Below are positions 41,723 through 50,089 of a stretch of DNA of 64,000 bases, piece by piece (positions within the stretch are counted from its first letter, which is position 1; every line of letters starts with the position of its first letter). Both the position numbers and the translations under genes were made by a program. The DNA is from Nocardia brevicatena NBRC 12119. GTDB lineage: Bacteria > Actinomycetota > Actinomycetes > Mycobacteriales > Mycobacteriaceae. The stretch covers positions 1 to 64,000 of the forward strand of contig NZ_BAFU01000049.1 of NCBI RefSeq assembly GCF_000308495.1, written 5' to 3'. The notes under the pieces were generated by a model, which was not told the origin of the DNA, made no database searches, and saw nothing but the letters and a program-made list of their open reading frames with translations.

Positions 41723-42183
41723 CGTGAACCTTTTCTGACGGGACGAAGACCGGTCGTTCTACGCGATCTCAGGCTGGAAGCATTATGTACCCGCCATATT
41801 CTTGCAGGTCGAAACGCTGGAAGAAGTAGGGGAAACCCTATGTTTTAGTGCGGTCCCGACGGGCTGTGTGGGCGGCGACCGCGAGGGCGCGCTCGGCCTT
41901 CCCTGCCTCGATAGTGCCGGCGGCAGGCGGTTTCGGTGTGCAACCGAATCAATAGCAGGTCCCGTTTGCGGGGACGATGCGCCACATTTGCCCGGCGGGC
42001 GCATGGTTGTTCTCACCCGCCGGCGGTAGCAGGGTGGGATGATCAGGGAAGTCGGTTGGTCGGTCACGGTTGTGACCACTGTCCGCCGCTGCGTCCGCGG
42101 ATGGTCTCCGAACGACGAAAAGACACCTTTGACAGCGCGAATTCGCTACAAAGGGTGTCCTTACATATGGGATCGGGTGCGTA
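41723..42183. other. Divergent intergenic region P450/DUF3556
   Basis: No gene is supported. The palindrome at 41826-41841 is the clear element; AT-rich patches around 41830-41850 and 42115-42175 may hold the two promoters. Confidence 0.45.
41826..41841. promoter_or_regulatory. Palindromic operator shared by two P450 units (copy 2)
   Basis: GTAGGGGAAACCCTAT has TAGGG / CCCTA arms around four bases. It is 14/16 identical to 38409-38424. The site can serve the leftward P450-Rieske unit, the rightward DUF3556 gene, or both. Confidence 0.65.
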
Positions 42184-43935
42184 GTGGGCGGAACGGATCG
42201 GTTGTTCAATATTCTCCGGCCGGAACTGCCGGTGGTCGACATCGCCGAGTGGAGCAAAGGCACCAGGGCGGAGAAGATCCGCCCGATGGCCCGGCACTGG
42301 GCCGAAGTGGGTTTCGGCACATCGGTGGCGCTGCACCTGTGCTACGTGGGCAAGATTGTCCTCTACATCCTGGGAGGGTGGCTGTTCGCGCTGACAACCG
42401 CGGGCATCGACGGGTTCACCGATATGGGCTCGTGGTGGTCGGAGCCGATCGTCTTCCAGAAGGTCGTGCTCTTCACGATGCTGTTCGAGGTCCTCGGACT
42501 CGGCTGTGGGTTCGGACCGTTGAACAACAGATTCTTCCCGCCGATGGGCTCGATCCTGTATTGGCTGCGACCCGACACCATTCGGCTGCCGCCCTGGCCG
42601 GAACGAGTGCCGTTCACCCGCGGCACGGCCCGCACGCGATTCGACGTACTGCTGTACGCGATGCTGCTGATCACGCTGCTGGTGGCGCTGGTCTCGGACG
42701 GGACCGGTCCGGTGCCGGTGCTCGGTACGACCGTCGGGATTCTGCCGGTCTGGCAGATCGCGGTTGTTCTCGGCCTGCTCGCGGTGCTCGGCCTGCGTGA
42801 CAAGGTCATCTTCTTGGCGGCGCGCGGCGAGGTGTACGCCGCGCTCGCCGTCACCTTTCTCTTCGGCGGCGCGGATATGATCGTCGCCGCCAAGGCCGTA
42901 TTCGTCATCATCTGGATCGGCGCAGCGGTGTCGAAGCTGAACAAGCATTTCCCGTTCGTGGTGTCGACGATGATGTCCAACAGTCCGGTGGTCCGGCCCC
43001 GTGCCGTCAAACGCCTGTTCTTCGAGCGGTTCCCCGACGATCTGCGGCCGGGATGGTTGTCGCGGCTGTTCGCCCACGGTGGCACCGCCGTCGAGATGTG
43101 TGCGCCACTGGTGCTGTTCTTCGGCCACGGTGGGTGGCCGACCGCTGTGGCCGCCACCGCCCTGATCTGTTTTCACCTGGTGATCCTCACGGCGATTCCG
43201 ATGGGCGTGCCGCTCGAGTGGAACGTCTTCATGATCTTCGGTGTATTGGCGCTGTTCGTCGCGCATGCGGACGTGGGCGTGGCCGATGTGGGCAATCCGT
43301 TGCCGGTGGTGATTCTGCCGATCGTTCTCGCGGGGGTGGTGATCACGGGGAACCTGTTCCCGCGCGAGGTGTCGTTCCTGCCCGGTATGCGGTACTACGC
43401 CGGTAACTGGGACACCACGCTGTGGTGCATCAAGCCCTCGGCCGACGCGAAGATCCGCACTGGGATCGTCGCCGTCGCGGCCATGCCCGCCGCGCAGCTC
43501 GAGCGGTATTACGGCAGCCGGGAAGCGGCGCAGATCCCGCTGTATCTGGGGTACGCCTTCCGTGCCTTCAACACCCACGGCAAGGCGCTGTTCACGCTGG
43601 CTCATCGCGCGATGGCCGGTCAGAACGAGGACGATTACACCCTCACCGACGGTGAGCGTATCTGCTCCACGGCCCTGGGCTGGAACTTCGGTGACGGCCA
43701 TCTGCACAACGAACAGCTGATCACTGCCCTGCAGCAGCGCTGCGGTTTCGAGCCCGGTGAGGTGCGGGTGGTGCTGCTGGACGCACAGCCCATTCACCGG
43801 CAGACCCAGCGCTACCGTCTCGTGGACGCGGCGACCGGCGAATTCGAGCGCGGTTATGTGCGCGTCGCCGATATGGTCGTCCGCCAGCCGTGGGATGACG
43901 ACCTTCCCGTATACCCCGCCGAACGGCGGGAGTGA
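42184..43935 (+). CDS. DUF3556 multispan membrane protein
   Basis: A 583-residue integral membrane protein of the actinobacterial DUF3556 family. About 9-10 hydrophobic helices fall in residues 45-410 (VALHLCYVGKIVLYILGGWLF, LLYAMLLITLLVALV, VFVIIWIGAAVSKLNKHF, LPVVILPIVLAGVVITG). A cytosolic C-terminal domain of about 150 residues follows (YTLTDGERICSTALGWNFGDG). Start GTG 42184 is used because an upstream ATG closes after five codons. No function is established. Its place opposite a P450/Rieske unit suggests a link to lipid or isoprenoid oxidation. Confidence 0.85.
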   Translation: MGGTDRLFNILRPELPVVDIAEWSKGTRAEKIRPMARHWAEVGFGTSVALHLCYVGKIVLYILGGWLFALTTAGIDGFTDMGSWWSEPIVFQKVVLFTMLFEVLGLGCGFGPLNNRFFPPMGSILYWLRPDTIRLPPWPERVPFTRGTARTRFDVLLYAMLLITLLVALVSDGTGPVPVLGTTVGILPVWQIAVVLGLLAVLGLRDKVIFLAARGEVYAALAVTFLFGGADMIVAAKAVFVIIWIGAAVSKLNKHFPFVVSTMMSNSPVVRPRAVKRLFFERFPDDLRPGWLSRLFAHGGTAVEMCAPLVLFFGHGGWPTAVAATALICFHLVILTAIPMGVPLEWNVFMIFGVLALFVAHADVGVADVGNPLPVVILPIVLAGVVITGNLFPREVSFLPGMRYYAGNWDTTLWCIKPSADAKIRTGIVAVAAMPAAQLERYYGSREAAQIPLYLGYAFRAFNTHGKALFTLAHRAMAGQNEDDYTLTDGERICSTALGWNFGDGHLHNEQLITALQQRCGFEPGEVRVVLLDAQPIHRQTQRYRLVDAATGEFERGYVRVADMVVRQPWDDDLPVYPAERRE

Positions 43936-44233
43936 ACGGTTTGAGCGGCGCGCCGCGCCCGGGTCATGTCGGTGGCCGATTCCGTCCCCGAGGGGGCATG
44001 TCCCGCACGGGCTCGGTGATGCGAGGGTACGAGGCCGGCTGTTCGGACGAGCGTCGATGAGGGGAGAGACCCGCGCTGTCAATTCCTCGCCGAGGGGGTC
44101 CTGATTCGCCCGAACACGGCATCGGTGGAGGTGGCGGCGTGGTGCTCGCAGCCGGTCCGGTATCGGTGGACCCCGGTCTGTCTCGCAGCGCTCGCGGTAG
44201 GCGCCTCCACGCAGAGGTGGAGAACCGCTCACG
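43936..44233. other. Gap between convergent genes
   Basis: No gene or clear terminator hairpin with a T-tract is seen. A GC-rich GGCGCGCC patch lies just after the DUF3556 stop. Confidence 0.35.
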
Positions 44234-45631
44234 CTAGCGGTGGTATCGGATCTCACCGCGGAACACGGTGAGGCGCACCGCTTCCGCAGTGGGAGCCGAC
44301 AGTACCTCGCCGAGTGGACGGTCGAGCAGAACCAGATCGGCCGGAGCGCCCACCCCCACCGTGCGGGGTGGAGCTTCCGGTCGCTCGAGCGGGGACAGAT
44401 ACCGTTCGAGGGCCGCGCGGCTCGTGATCCGTTCCGGTGACCCGACGATATCGCCGGTAGGTGCGCGGCGGTTCGTCGCGGCGTCGATCGCCGCCCACGG
44501 GTCCAGCGGACCGTACGGGGCGTCGCTGGACAGCGCCAACGGCACCCCACCGTCGAGCAGCGACCGGCAGCGGTACAGGTCGGGCAGGTCCCTGGGGTCG
44601 ACTCGCCGCAGGTAGTCGTCACCACGGTGGGCGAGGAATCCCGGCTGGGTCACCACGCAGATCCGGTGCCGGCGCAGCCGATCGATCGTCTCGGCTGGTA
44701 TCAGCGCCCCGTGCTCGATCCGGTCCCCGGCCGCGCCGACCTCGTCGAGTGCCGCGAGCAGCAGCAACAACGCCTCGCGGCTGACACAGTGCACGGCCAC
44801 CGGGCGTTCCGTGGCATGGGAGCGGCGCACGGTATCGGTGAGGGCCTGGAAATCGAGCGTCTCCGAGTCGGCGAGCACGATCTTGTAAGGACCGATGGTC
44901 ACCGTGGTCGGCGCACCGTCGAGCCCGGCACCCAGGGGCACCCCCAGCAGGTGCAGCCGCTGGGGTAGCGCGCCACCGACGTGCGCGTCGAGGAGCGCGG
45001 TCGACGAGCCGAGAGGTAGATCCGGCGTCGCGTCGGTCACTCCGGTGATACCGAACCGGGCCAGGTCCGCGCCCACCGTGTCCAGGGCGGGCGGACCACC
45101 GGTATCGGACAGGCGCTCGCGCAGCCAGGCATCGGCCCGCCATACCCGGCCGGTGGGCTGTCCGGTCTCGTCCCGCTCGATTCCCCGATGGTCCGCCGAG
45201 TCCAGCCGGGCCAGGGCCGTGGCGGTCGAATTGAGTATCCACAGCGCGCCGCTGCGGTGTTGTATCCGCACCGGCCGACGCGTGTGCAGCCGGTCCAGGG
45301 CCGTGACGTCGAGCAGGCCGGCCACGGTTTCGACGTAGCCCGTACCTCGGATCCAGCCGTCGCCGGGCGCGGCGGCCAGGGCCCGCGCCAGTTCGTCGGG
45401 TGTGTTCACCTGCGGCGGGCCGCACCGGATCGAGGCGGCGTCCGCCGCCGTAGCGTGCAGGTGCAGGTGGTGATCGTGCAGTCCCGGCAGCAGTGCGCCG
45501 CCCCGACCATCGATCACCTCGGCGCCACCGGCGTCGAGGCCCGGGCCGATCGCCGTGACACGGTCGCCGTGGACCGCGACATCGCACGGCCCGGCCGGAA
45601 GTTCGACGTGGCGGAACAACAGCCCGGTCAT
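44234..45631 (-). CDS. Amidohydrolase (YtcJ-like)
   Basis: A 465-residue metal-dependent amidohydrolase. The first metal motif is LLPGLHDHHLHLHA; later ligands lie in AVHCVSREAL, RIEHGALI and LSSDAPYGPLDPW. A C-terminal composite domain ends VGAPADLVLLDRPL. Metal Lys/Asp residues fit the amidohydrolase_3 class. ATG 45631 overlaps the stop of the CoA-transferase gene (ATGA). Together they suggest hydrolysis of an amide or lactam followed by CoA transfer; the substrate is unknown. Confidence 0.87.
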   Translation of the reverse strand: MTGLLFRHVELPAGPCDVAVHGDRVTAIGPGLDAGGAEVIDGRGGALLPGLHDHHLHLHATAADAASIRCGPPQVNTPDELARALAAAPGDGWIRGTGYVETVAGLLDVTALDRLHTRRPVRIQHRSGALWILNSTATALARLDSADHRGIERDETGQPTGRVWRADAWLRERLSDTGGPPALDTVGADLARFGITGVTDATPDLPLGSSTALLDAHVGGALPQRLHLLGVPLGAGLDGAPTTVTIGPYKIVLADSETLDFQALTDTVRRSHATERPVAVHCVSREALLLLLAALDEVGAAGDRIEHGALIPAETIDRLRRHRICVVTQPGFLAHRGDDYLRRVDPRDLPDLYRCRSLLDGGVPLALSSDAPYGPLDPWAAIDAATNRRAPTGDIVGSPERITSRAALERYLSPLERPEAPPRTVGVGAPADLVLLDRPLGEVLSAPTAEAVRLTVFRGEIRYHR

Positions 45632-46860
45632 CGCGCGATTCCCAACTCGCCCAGCACCGCCGCCGTATCGCGGCCCGGGTCGGCGGCGATGCCGCGGGGC
45701 GCGCGTCGCCGCGGCTCGGTGATCGCCACGGAGCCGGTGGCGGTGGCGACATACCACCGATCGCCCATCCGAACGGGTTGTGGCGCAGCGTTTTCGGCCG
45801 CGTCCAGGGTGCTCGATACCACCGCCGTCATCGAGATATCCCACAGCTTTCCCGCGCCTCCCGGGGGCGCCGACATCGCCAGGGCGGCCGCGGTCAGACC
45901 GGTGAGTGGATCGGCGATCGCGTCGCCGACGAACATCGGCCCTTCGCCGTCGCGGGCGACGAGCCCAGCGGCGGCCGCGATATCGTCGCCGAAGCCCACC
46001 CGGTTCGAATCGCGTCCGTATGCGGTGATCGACAACCAGGTGCCACCGTGTGCGATGAACTCGGCGGCGTCCAGGCCGAAGCCGATCAGGGCACGCGGGC
46101 GCGACGCCTCGATCACGATATCGGCGGCGGCGACGAGCGCTGCCAGGGCGGCACGGTCACGGGGGAGCGCGGGATCGAGCAGGACGGACTCGTGGCCACC
46201 GTGCAGCAGCCGATAAAACTCGGGGTCGCCGCGGCGGGCACCGTCGGGCCGCGACGGCGTTTCGACCTTGATCACTCGCGCCCCGGCCAGACCGAGCAGA
46301 TGCGCGCACAGCGGGCCCGCCCACAGGGCACTGAAGTCGACAACGCGCAACCCGGCGACCGGGCGGGGCACGCGGGGACGCGGCGGAACCGGTACGGCGA
46401 TGTCCGGCACCATGACAGGACCGGCTGCCACTCCGAGCAGGTCGGCGCGCTCGGCGAGGTCGGCGCCGGTGTGCTCGCGCAGCCAGGCCTCGACCGCGGG
46501 CCACGGATCGTCTTCGACATCGGCGCCGACCAGCGCCGAGAGCAGCATCGGATCGTCAGGTCGGGCACACGACACGGCGGCCCACCCGTCGCCCGTCGGC
46601 AGCAGCCGGCATGCTCCGCCGGCCGATACCGCACCGGCACGGCGATGGCCGGTGAACGCGGCGCGTTCGGCGAGTAGACGTGCACCGTCGAGGCGCACGG
46701 CCCCCCCGGTGACCTCCGCGATCCACGCGCTCTGCGCGCGGGCGACAGTCGCGGCCCGGCCGGGCGGAACCACCGGTGCGCCGGTGCTGCGGCCGGTGAG
46801 TGAAACGGCTCCGCTCTCCGCCCAATCCCGGACCCGATCCGGGCGCCTGGGAGTCCACAC
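45628..46860 (-). CDS. CaiB/BaiF CoA-transferase, apparently circularly permuted
   Basis: A 410-residue type III CoA-transferase homologue. The family's usual N-terminal core (GLRVVDFSALWAGPLCAHLL, ARVIKVETP, ADIVIEASRP, ADPLTGLTAAAL with the likely catalytic Asp) starts only at about residue 168. The preceding part (LLPTGDGWAAVSCARPDD, WLREHTGADLAERADLLGV, AGPV) resembles the segment that follows the core in normal CaiB proteins. After the core only the end tail (GRDTAAVLGELG) remains. The order is thus rearranged. Start GTG 46860 is 44 bases from the divergent crotonase gene. Coupled to the amidohydrolase by ATGA overlap. Activity cannot be assumed. Confidence 0.75.
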   Translation of the reverse strand: MWTPRRPDRVRDWAESGAVSLTGRSTGAPVVPPGRAATVARAQSAWIAEVTGGAVRLDGARLLAERAAFTGHRRAGAVSAGGACRLLPTGDGWAAVSCARPDDPMLLSALVGADVEDDPWPAVEAWLREHTGADLAERADLLGVAAGPVMVPDIAVPVPPRPRVPRPVAGLRVVDFSALWAGPLCAHLLGLAGARVIKVETPSRPDGARRGDPEFYRLLHGGHESVLLDPALPRDRAALAALVAAADIVIEASRPRALIGFGLDAAEFIAHGGTWLSITAYGRDSNRVGFGDDIAAAAGLVARDGEGPMFVGDAIADPLTGLTAAALAMSAPPGGAGKLWDISMTAVVSSTLDAAENAAPQPVRMGDRWYVATATGSVAITEPRRRAPRGIAADPGRDTAAVLGELGIAR

Positions 46861-46904
46861 GCGACCGATGCTACATTTCGCCCCGGGAGGTCTGGACGGC
46901 GAAT

Positions 46905-47957
46905 ATGACGATCGTGCGAACCATCACGGCGGCCGAACTCGCCGACGGTGCCGTGGAAACCTCGATTCTCGGTACCGGCGCCACCCTGCCCGAACCCGTT
47001 CTGATCGTCGAGCTCGACGGTGCGAACACCCGGGTGGCCGCGGCCGCGGCCACCCGGGTGCCCACGCTGGACAAGCTGGTCATCGGCCGCTGCGCCGGGC
47101 CCGTCCCTGCCGGCCTCGCGTCATTGACAGCCGCACTGGACCTGACCTACGCGGTGGGCCCGGACCCCACGGACCGGGCGGTGGTCGGCGCCGACGATAT
47201 CGATACCGCGCTCGCCGAGTTCGTCGAGCGCGTGGCGCGCTATCCGCAGGCGGCGCTTATCGCCGGGCAGGTGGTGCGGATATCGGAGACATTGCCGGTG
47301 CCCGAGGCGATCGATATCGAATCGCTCGCCTACTCCACTCTGCAGGGCGGCGCCGAATTCCGCGGTTGGCTCGAACAGCGCCGCCACCTCGATCGGCCGC
47401 TGCCGCCGCCGGCCGCCGACCCGGTGCTGATCGACCGCGACGGTGACATCCTGCACATCACGCTCAACCGGCCGGACCGCCGCAATGCCTACGGCACCGC
47501 GCTGCGTGACGCCCTGGTCGACGCGCTACGGCTACCCCTGCTCGACGACACCATCGCGAAAATCGTGCTCGCCGGCGCGGGACCGTCGTTCTGCGCCGGC
47601 GGTGACCTCGACGAGTTCGGCCACGCCCCGGATACCGCCACCGCCCACCTGATCCGAACCCGCGGCGGCGCCGGCCGTCTGGTCGCGCGCCTCGCGGACC
47701 GGATGGAGGTGCGCCTGCACGGTCACTGCGTCGGCGCCGGGATCGAGATCCCCGCGTTCGCGGGCAGTGTCATCGCCACACCCGATACGGTCTTCCGCCT
47801 CCCGGAGGTGACGATGGGTCTGCTTCCCGGAGCCGGTGGCACCGTGAGCCTGCCTCGTCGGATAGGTCGGTGGCGGGCTCTGCACCTGTTCGTCACGGGG
47901 AGCGCACTCGAGGCGCGCCGTGCGCTGGAATGGGGGCTGATCGACGAGATCGTCTGA
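46905..47957 (+). CDS. Crotonase family protein, apparently circularly permuted
   Basis: A 350-residue enoyl-CoA hydratase/isomerase homologue. The canonical N-terminal crotonase core (LHITLNRPDRRNAYG, SFCAGGDLDEF, GAGIEI and LPEV with both catalytic Glu) begins at about residue 180 and the protein ends at ALEWGLIDEIV, just where the C-terminal trimer helices should start. Those helices seem to be at the N-terminus: EFVERVARYPQAALIAGQVV and LAYSTLQGGAEFRGWLEQR at residues about 107-165 read like a crotonase tail. ATG 46905 has GGACGG ahead. It is divergent from the CoA-transferase with the same rearrangement. Catalysis looks possible. Confidence 0.78.
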   Translation: MTIVRTITAAELADGAVETSILGTGATLPEPVLIVELDGANTRVAAAAATRVPTLDKLVIGRCAGPVPAGLASLTAALDLTYAVGPDPTDRAVVGADDIDTALAEFVERVARYPQAALIAGQVVRISETLPVPEAIDIESLAYSTLQGGAEFRGWLEQRRHLDRPLPPPAADPVLIDRDGDILHITLNRPDRRNAYGTALRDALVDALRLPLLDDTIAKIVLAGAGPSFCAGGDLDEFGHAPDTATAHLIRTRGGAGRLVARLADRMEVRLHGHCVGAGIEIPAFAGSVIATPDTVFRLPEVTMGLLPGAGGTVSLPRRIGRWRALHLFVTGSALEARRALEWGLIDEIV

Positions 47958-47980
47958 TCGGTGGAGTGAGTGAGCGGCGG

Positions 47981-48682
47981 TCACCGTGTCGCGGGGGCTC
48001 TCAGGTGTTTGTCGAAGAAGGCGAAGACGCGGCGCCAGGCATCGCCGGTGGCCTCCTCGTCGTAGCCGAGACCCGTCACCCGCAGCAGCGATTCGACGGG
48101 TAGCCGGTTGGCGAAGGCATGGGTGACGCCTGGATAGGTCTTCACGTCGTGGTCCACGCCGTAGTGGTCCAGTACCTGCTCCAGTCTGCGGGCACGTCCG
48201 ATATTGACCGGGTCCAGCCGGCCGTATGAGGCGACGATCGGGCAGCTGCCGCGCAGCATATCCGCATAGTTGCCGCGACCGCTCGGATAGAAAGGGGCGG
48301 CGGCGTCGAAACCGCGGGGTGCCGTCAACAGGGCGAATCCGCCGCCCATGCAGAAGCCGGCCACCGCGACCCGGCCCGTACACGAGGGGTCCTCGCGCAA
48401 GCGCCGAAGCGCGGCGAGGACATCGCGCACCGCTTTTCCGTCGCCGGTGAACAGCAGGTCGCGGAAGACACCGGGCACGCAGCGGGCTCCGCGAGCGAAC
48501 AGATCGGGCGCGATGGCCAGGTATCCGTTGTCGGCGAGCAGCCGTGTGTTGCGGCGGATATCGGGGGACAGGCCGACCCCGTCGTGCAGCAGAACCACCC
48601 CGGGCCACGGTCCGGTGCCCTCCGGTGACTCCCATTGGGCCGCGATATCGCCGTCGGGTGCGGACAACTGGATCATCGTCAT
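47981..48682 (-). CDS. Dienelactone hydrolase family protein
   Basis: A 233-residue alpha/beta-hydrolase of the DLH type. Nucleophile Cys in GFCMGGGFALL, Asp in YGRLDPVN and His in GVTHAFANRL form the triad; Glu near VLLHDGVG lies where DLH has its Glu36 loop, though here it is Asp. It hydrolyses dienelactones in aromatic ring cleavage or other lactones/esters. ATG 48682 with GAAGG ahead is used. It converges with the crotonase with 23 bases between stops and has no aromatic-pathway neighbours. Confidence 0.88.
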   Translation of the reverse strand: MTMIQLSAPDGDIAAQWESPEGTGPWPGVVLLHDGVGLSPDIRRNTRLLADNGYLAIAPDLFARGARCVPGVFRDLLFTGDGKAVRDVLAALRRLREDPSCTGRVAVAGFCMGGGFALLTAPRGFDAAAPFYPSGRGNYADMLRGSCPIVASYGRLDPVNIGRARRLEQVLDHYGVDHDVKTYPGVTHAFANRLPVESLLRVTGLGYDEEATGDAWRRVFAFFDKHLRAPATR

Positions 48683-48913
48683 CAGCGGGTCGCCTTCCGT
48701 TCGGTCCGGAAATCTCGCAGACAACAGCGCTGGGAAGTCTACTGCCTCAACAGCTGCTCCGCGTCCACGGTGCGGCGACCGCAATGACGGAAACTCCGGC
48801 GGCAGCGTGGGTGTGCCGCGCCGGAGCTCTGTATGGCCGATCGCCCGTTCACCGGTGCCCGCCACCCCTCATCATGGCGGCCACCGGGCGAACACGCCCG
48901 CCTCTGGGACGGG

Positions 48914-49291
48914 TCAGTCGTGGTCGATGGCGCCGAGGACCTCGCCGGTGTTCGCGTCGATGGTCACCTCGTACTCCACACCGGCGGGAGACACCACTTC
49001 CACCTCCCATACCGCCGGGCGGTGTTCGGAATCGAACTCGGCCGAGACCGCCGTACTGCCCGGAACCGCCGCCTCCGCGGCGTCCATGGCCTGCCGCCGG
49101 TCGATACCGGGGTCGGCGGCCAACGACCACTCGCCGATCGGACGGTCGAGCGAGACGGTGCGGCCCTGCGGCTCGTGGCCGAGGGCGACCGTGGCGACGC
49201 CGATACCGGCGCCGCCGACGACGGCCGCGACCACGGCGCCGATGAGAAGCCAACGAAGTCCGGTGACCGCGTGGCGGAAGACGCTTGCCAT
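48914..49291 (-). CDS. PepSY-domain membrane protein
   Basis: A 125-residue protein. One membrane helix (LLIGAVVAAVVGGAGIGVATVA) anchors it with the PepSY domain outside: GIDRRQAMDAAEAAVPGS, then WEVEVVSPAGVEYEVTIDANTGEVLGAI. PepSY domains inhibit peptidases or bind ligands at the envelope. ATG 49291 has AGGAGG ahead. It is divergent from the response regulator, a common arrangement where the PepSY protein is a target and perhaps a modulator of the sensor. Confidence 0.88.
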   Translation of the reverse strand: MASVFRHAVTGLRWLLIGAVVAAVVGGAGIGVATVALGHEPQGRTVSLDRPIGEWSLAADPGIDRRQAMDAAEAAVPGSTAVSAEFDSEHRPAVWEVEVVSPAGVEYEVTIDANTGEVLGAIDHD

Positions 49292-49351
49292 GGTGAAACC
49301 TCCTGTGGGGGTGTCCTTCCCGAATGTGGCCACCACTGTGGCAGGGCGATG

Positions 49352-49378
49352 CTGAAGGCGACCTGAAGCCACCTGAAG
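49352..49378. promoter_or_regulatory. Three CTGAAG direct repeats (response-regulator box)
   Basis: CTGAAG occurs at 49352-49357, 49363-49368 and 49373-49378, 11 and 10 bases apart, about one helical turn. Tandem half-sites in phase are the usual binding form of OmpR/PhoB-type regulators. It lies between the divergent PepSY and response-regulator genes, so autoregulation and control of PepSY are inferred. Confidence 0.6.
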
Positions 49379-49411
49379 AATGTTTCAGCAAGTATTTGAC
49401 ACTCTGGAGGG

Positions 49412-50089
49412 ATGCGTCTGCTGATCGTGGAGGACGAGAAGCGTCTTGCTCTCGCGCTGGCCAAGGGTTTGACCGCCGAGGGTTTCGCCGTGGACGTCGT
49501 GCACAACGGCGCCGAGGGCCTGCACCGGGCCACCGAGTCCGACTACGATCTGATCATTCTCGACATCATGCTGCCCGGGATGAACGGCTACCGGGTGTGC
49601 GCCGCCCTGCGGGCCGCGGGCCACGAGACCCCGATACTGATGCTCACCGCCAAGGACGGTGAGTACGACGAGGCCGAAGGCCTGGACACCGGCGCCGACG
49701 ACTATATCGGCAAGCCCTTCTCGTATGTGGTGCTGCTCGCTCGTATCCGCGCCCTGCTACGCCGTCGCACCCGCGGCGGTGCGCGGGTCCTGCGTGTCGG
49801 CGATCTCGTCGTGGACCCGGGTACCCACATGTGCCGCCGCGGTGATCGGGAGATCGTGCTCACCGCCAAGGAGTTCGCGGTCCTGGAGCACTTGGCCGTG
49901 CGGGCGGGTGAGGTGGTGTCCAAAACCGATATCCTGCAGCACGTCTGGGACTTCGCGTATGACGGGGACCCGAACATCGTCGAGGTGTACATCAGTGCTT
50001 TGCGCCGAAAGATCGACGCGCCTTTCGGGTGCCGGACCATTCTGACGGTCCGCGGCGCGGGATACCGGCTGGCGGCCGACCGTGGCTGA
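49412..50089 (+). CDS. OmpR-family response regulator
   Basis: A 225-residue regulator. Receiver: IVEDE acidic pair, phospho-acceptor Asp51 in IILDIMLPGM, Thr in MLTAKD and Lys in GKPFSYVVLLARI. The C-terminal winged helix reads VLTAKEFAVLEHLAVRAG and VEVYISALRRKI, VRGAGYRLAA. GGAGGG lies directly against ATG 49412, closer than normal, so translation may be weak or leaderless. Its stop overlaps the kinase start by 8 bases. The receptor partner is the kinase that follows. Confidence 0.92.
   Translation: MRLLIVEDEKRLALALAKGLTAEGFAVDVVHNGAEGLHRATESDYDLIILDIMLPGMNGYRVCAALRAAGHETPILMLTAKDGEYDEAEGLDTGADDYIGKPFSYVVLLARIRALLRRRTRGGARVLRVGDLVVDPGTHMCRRGDREIVLTAKEFAVLEHLAVRAGEVVSKTDILQHVWDFAYDGDPNIVEVYISALRRKIDAPFGCRTILTVRGAGYRLAADRG

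Noticed and set aside
42064-44625. 853-codon leftward open frame opposite DUF3556
   Set aside because: Repetitive charged composition typical of an antisense shadow; the DUF3556 frame is clearly the real gene.
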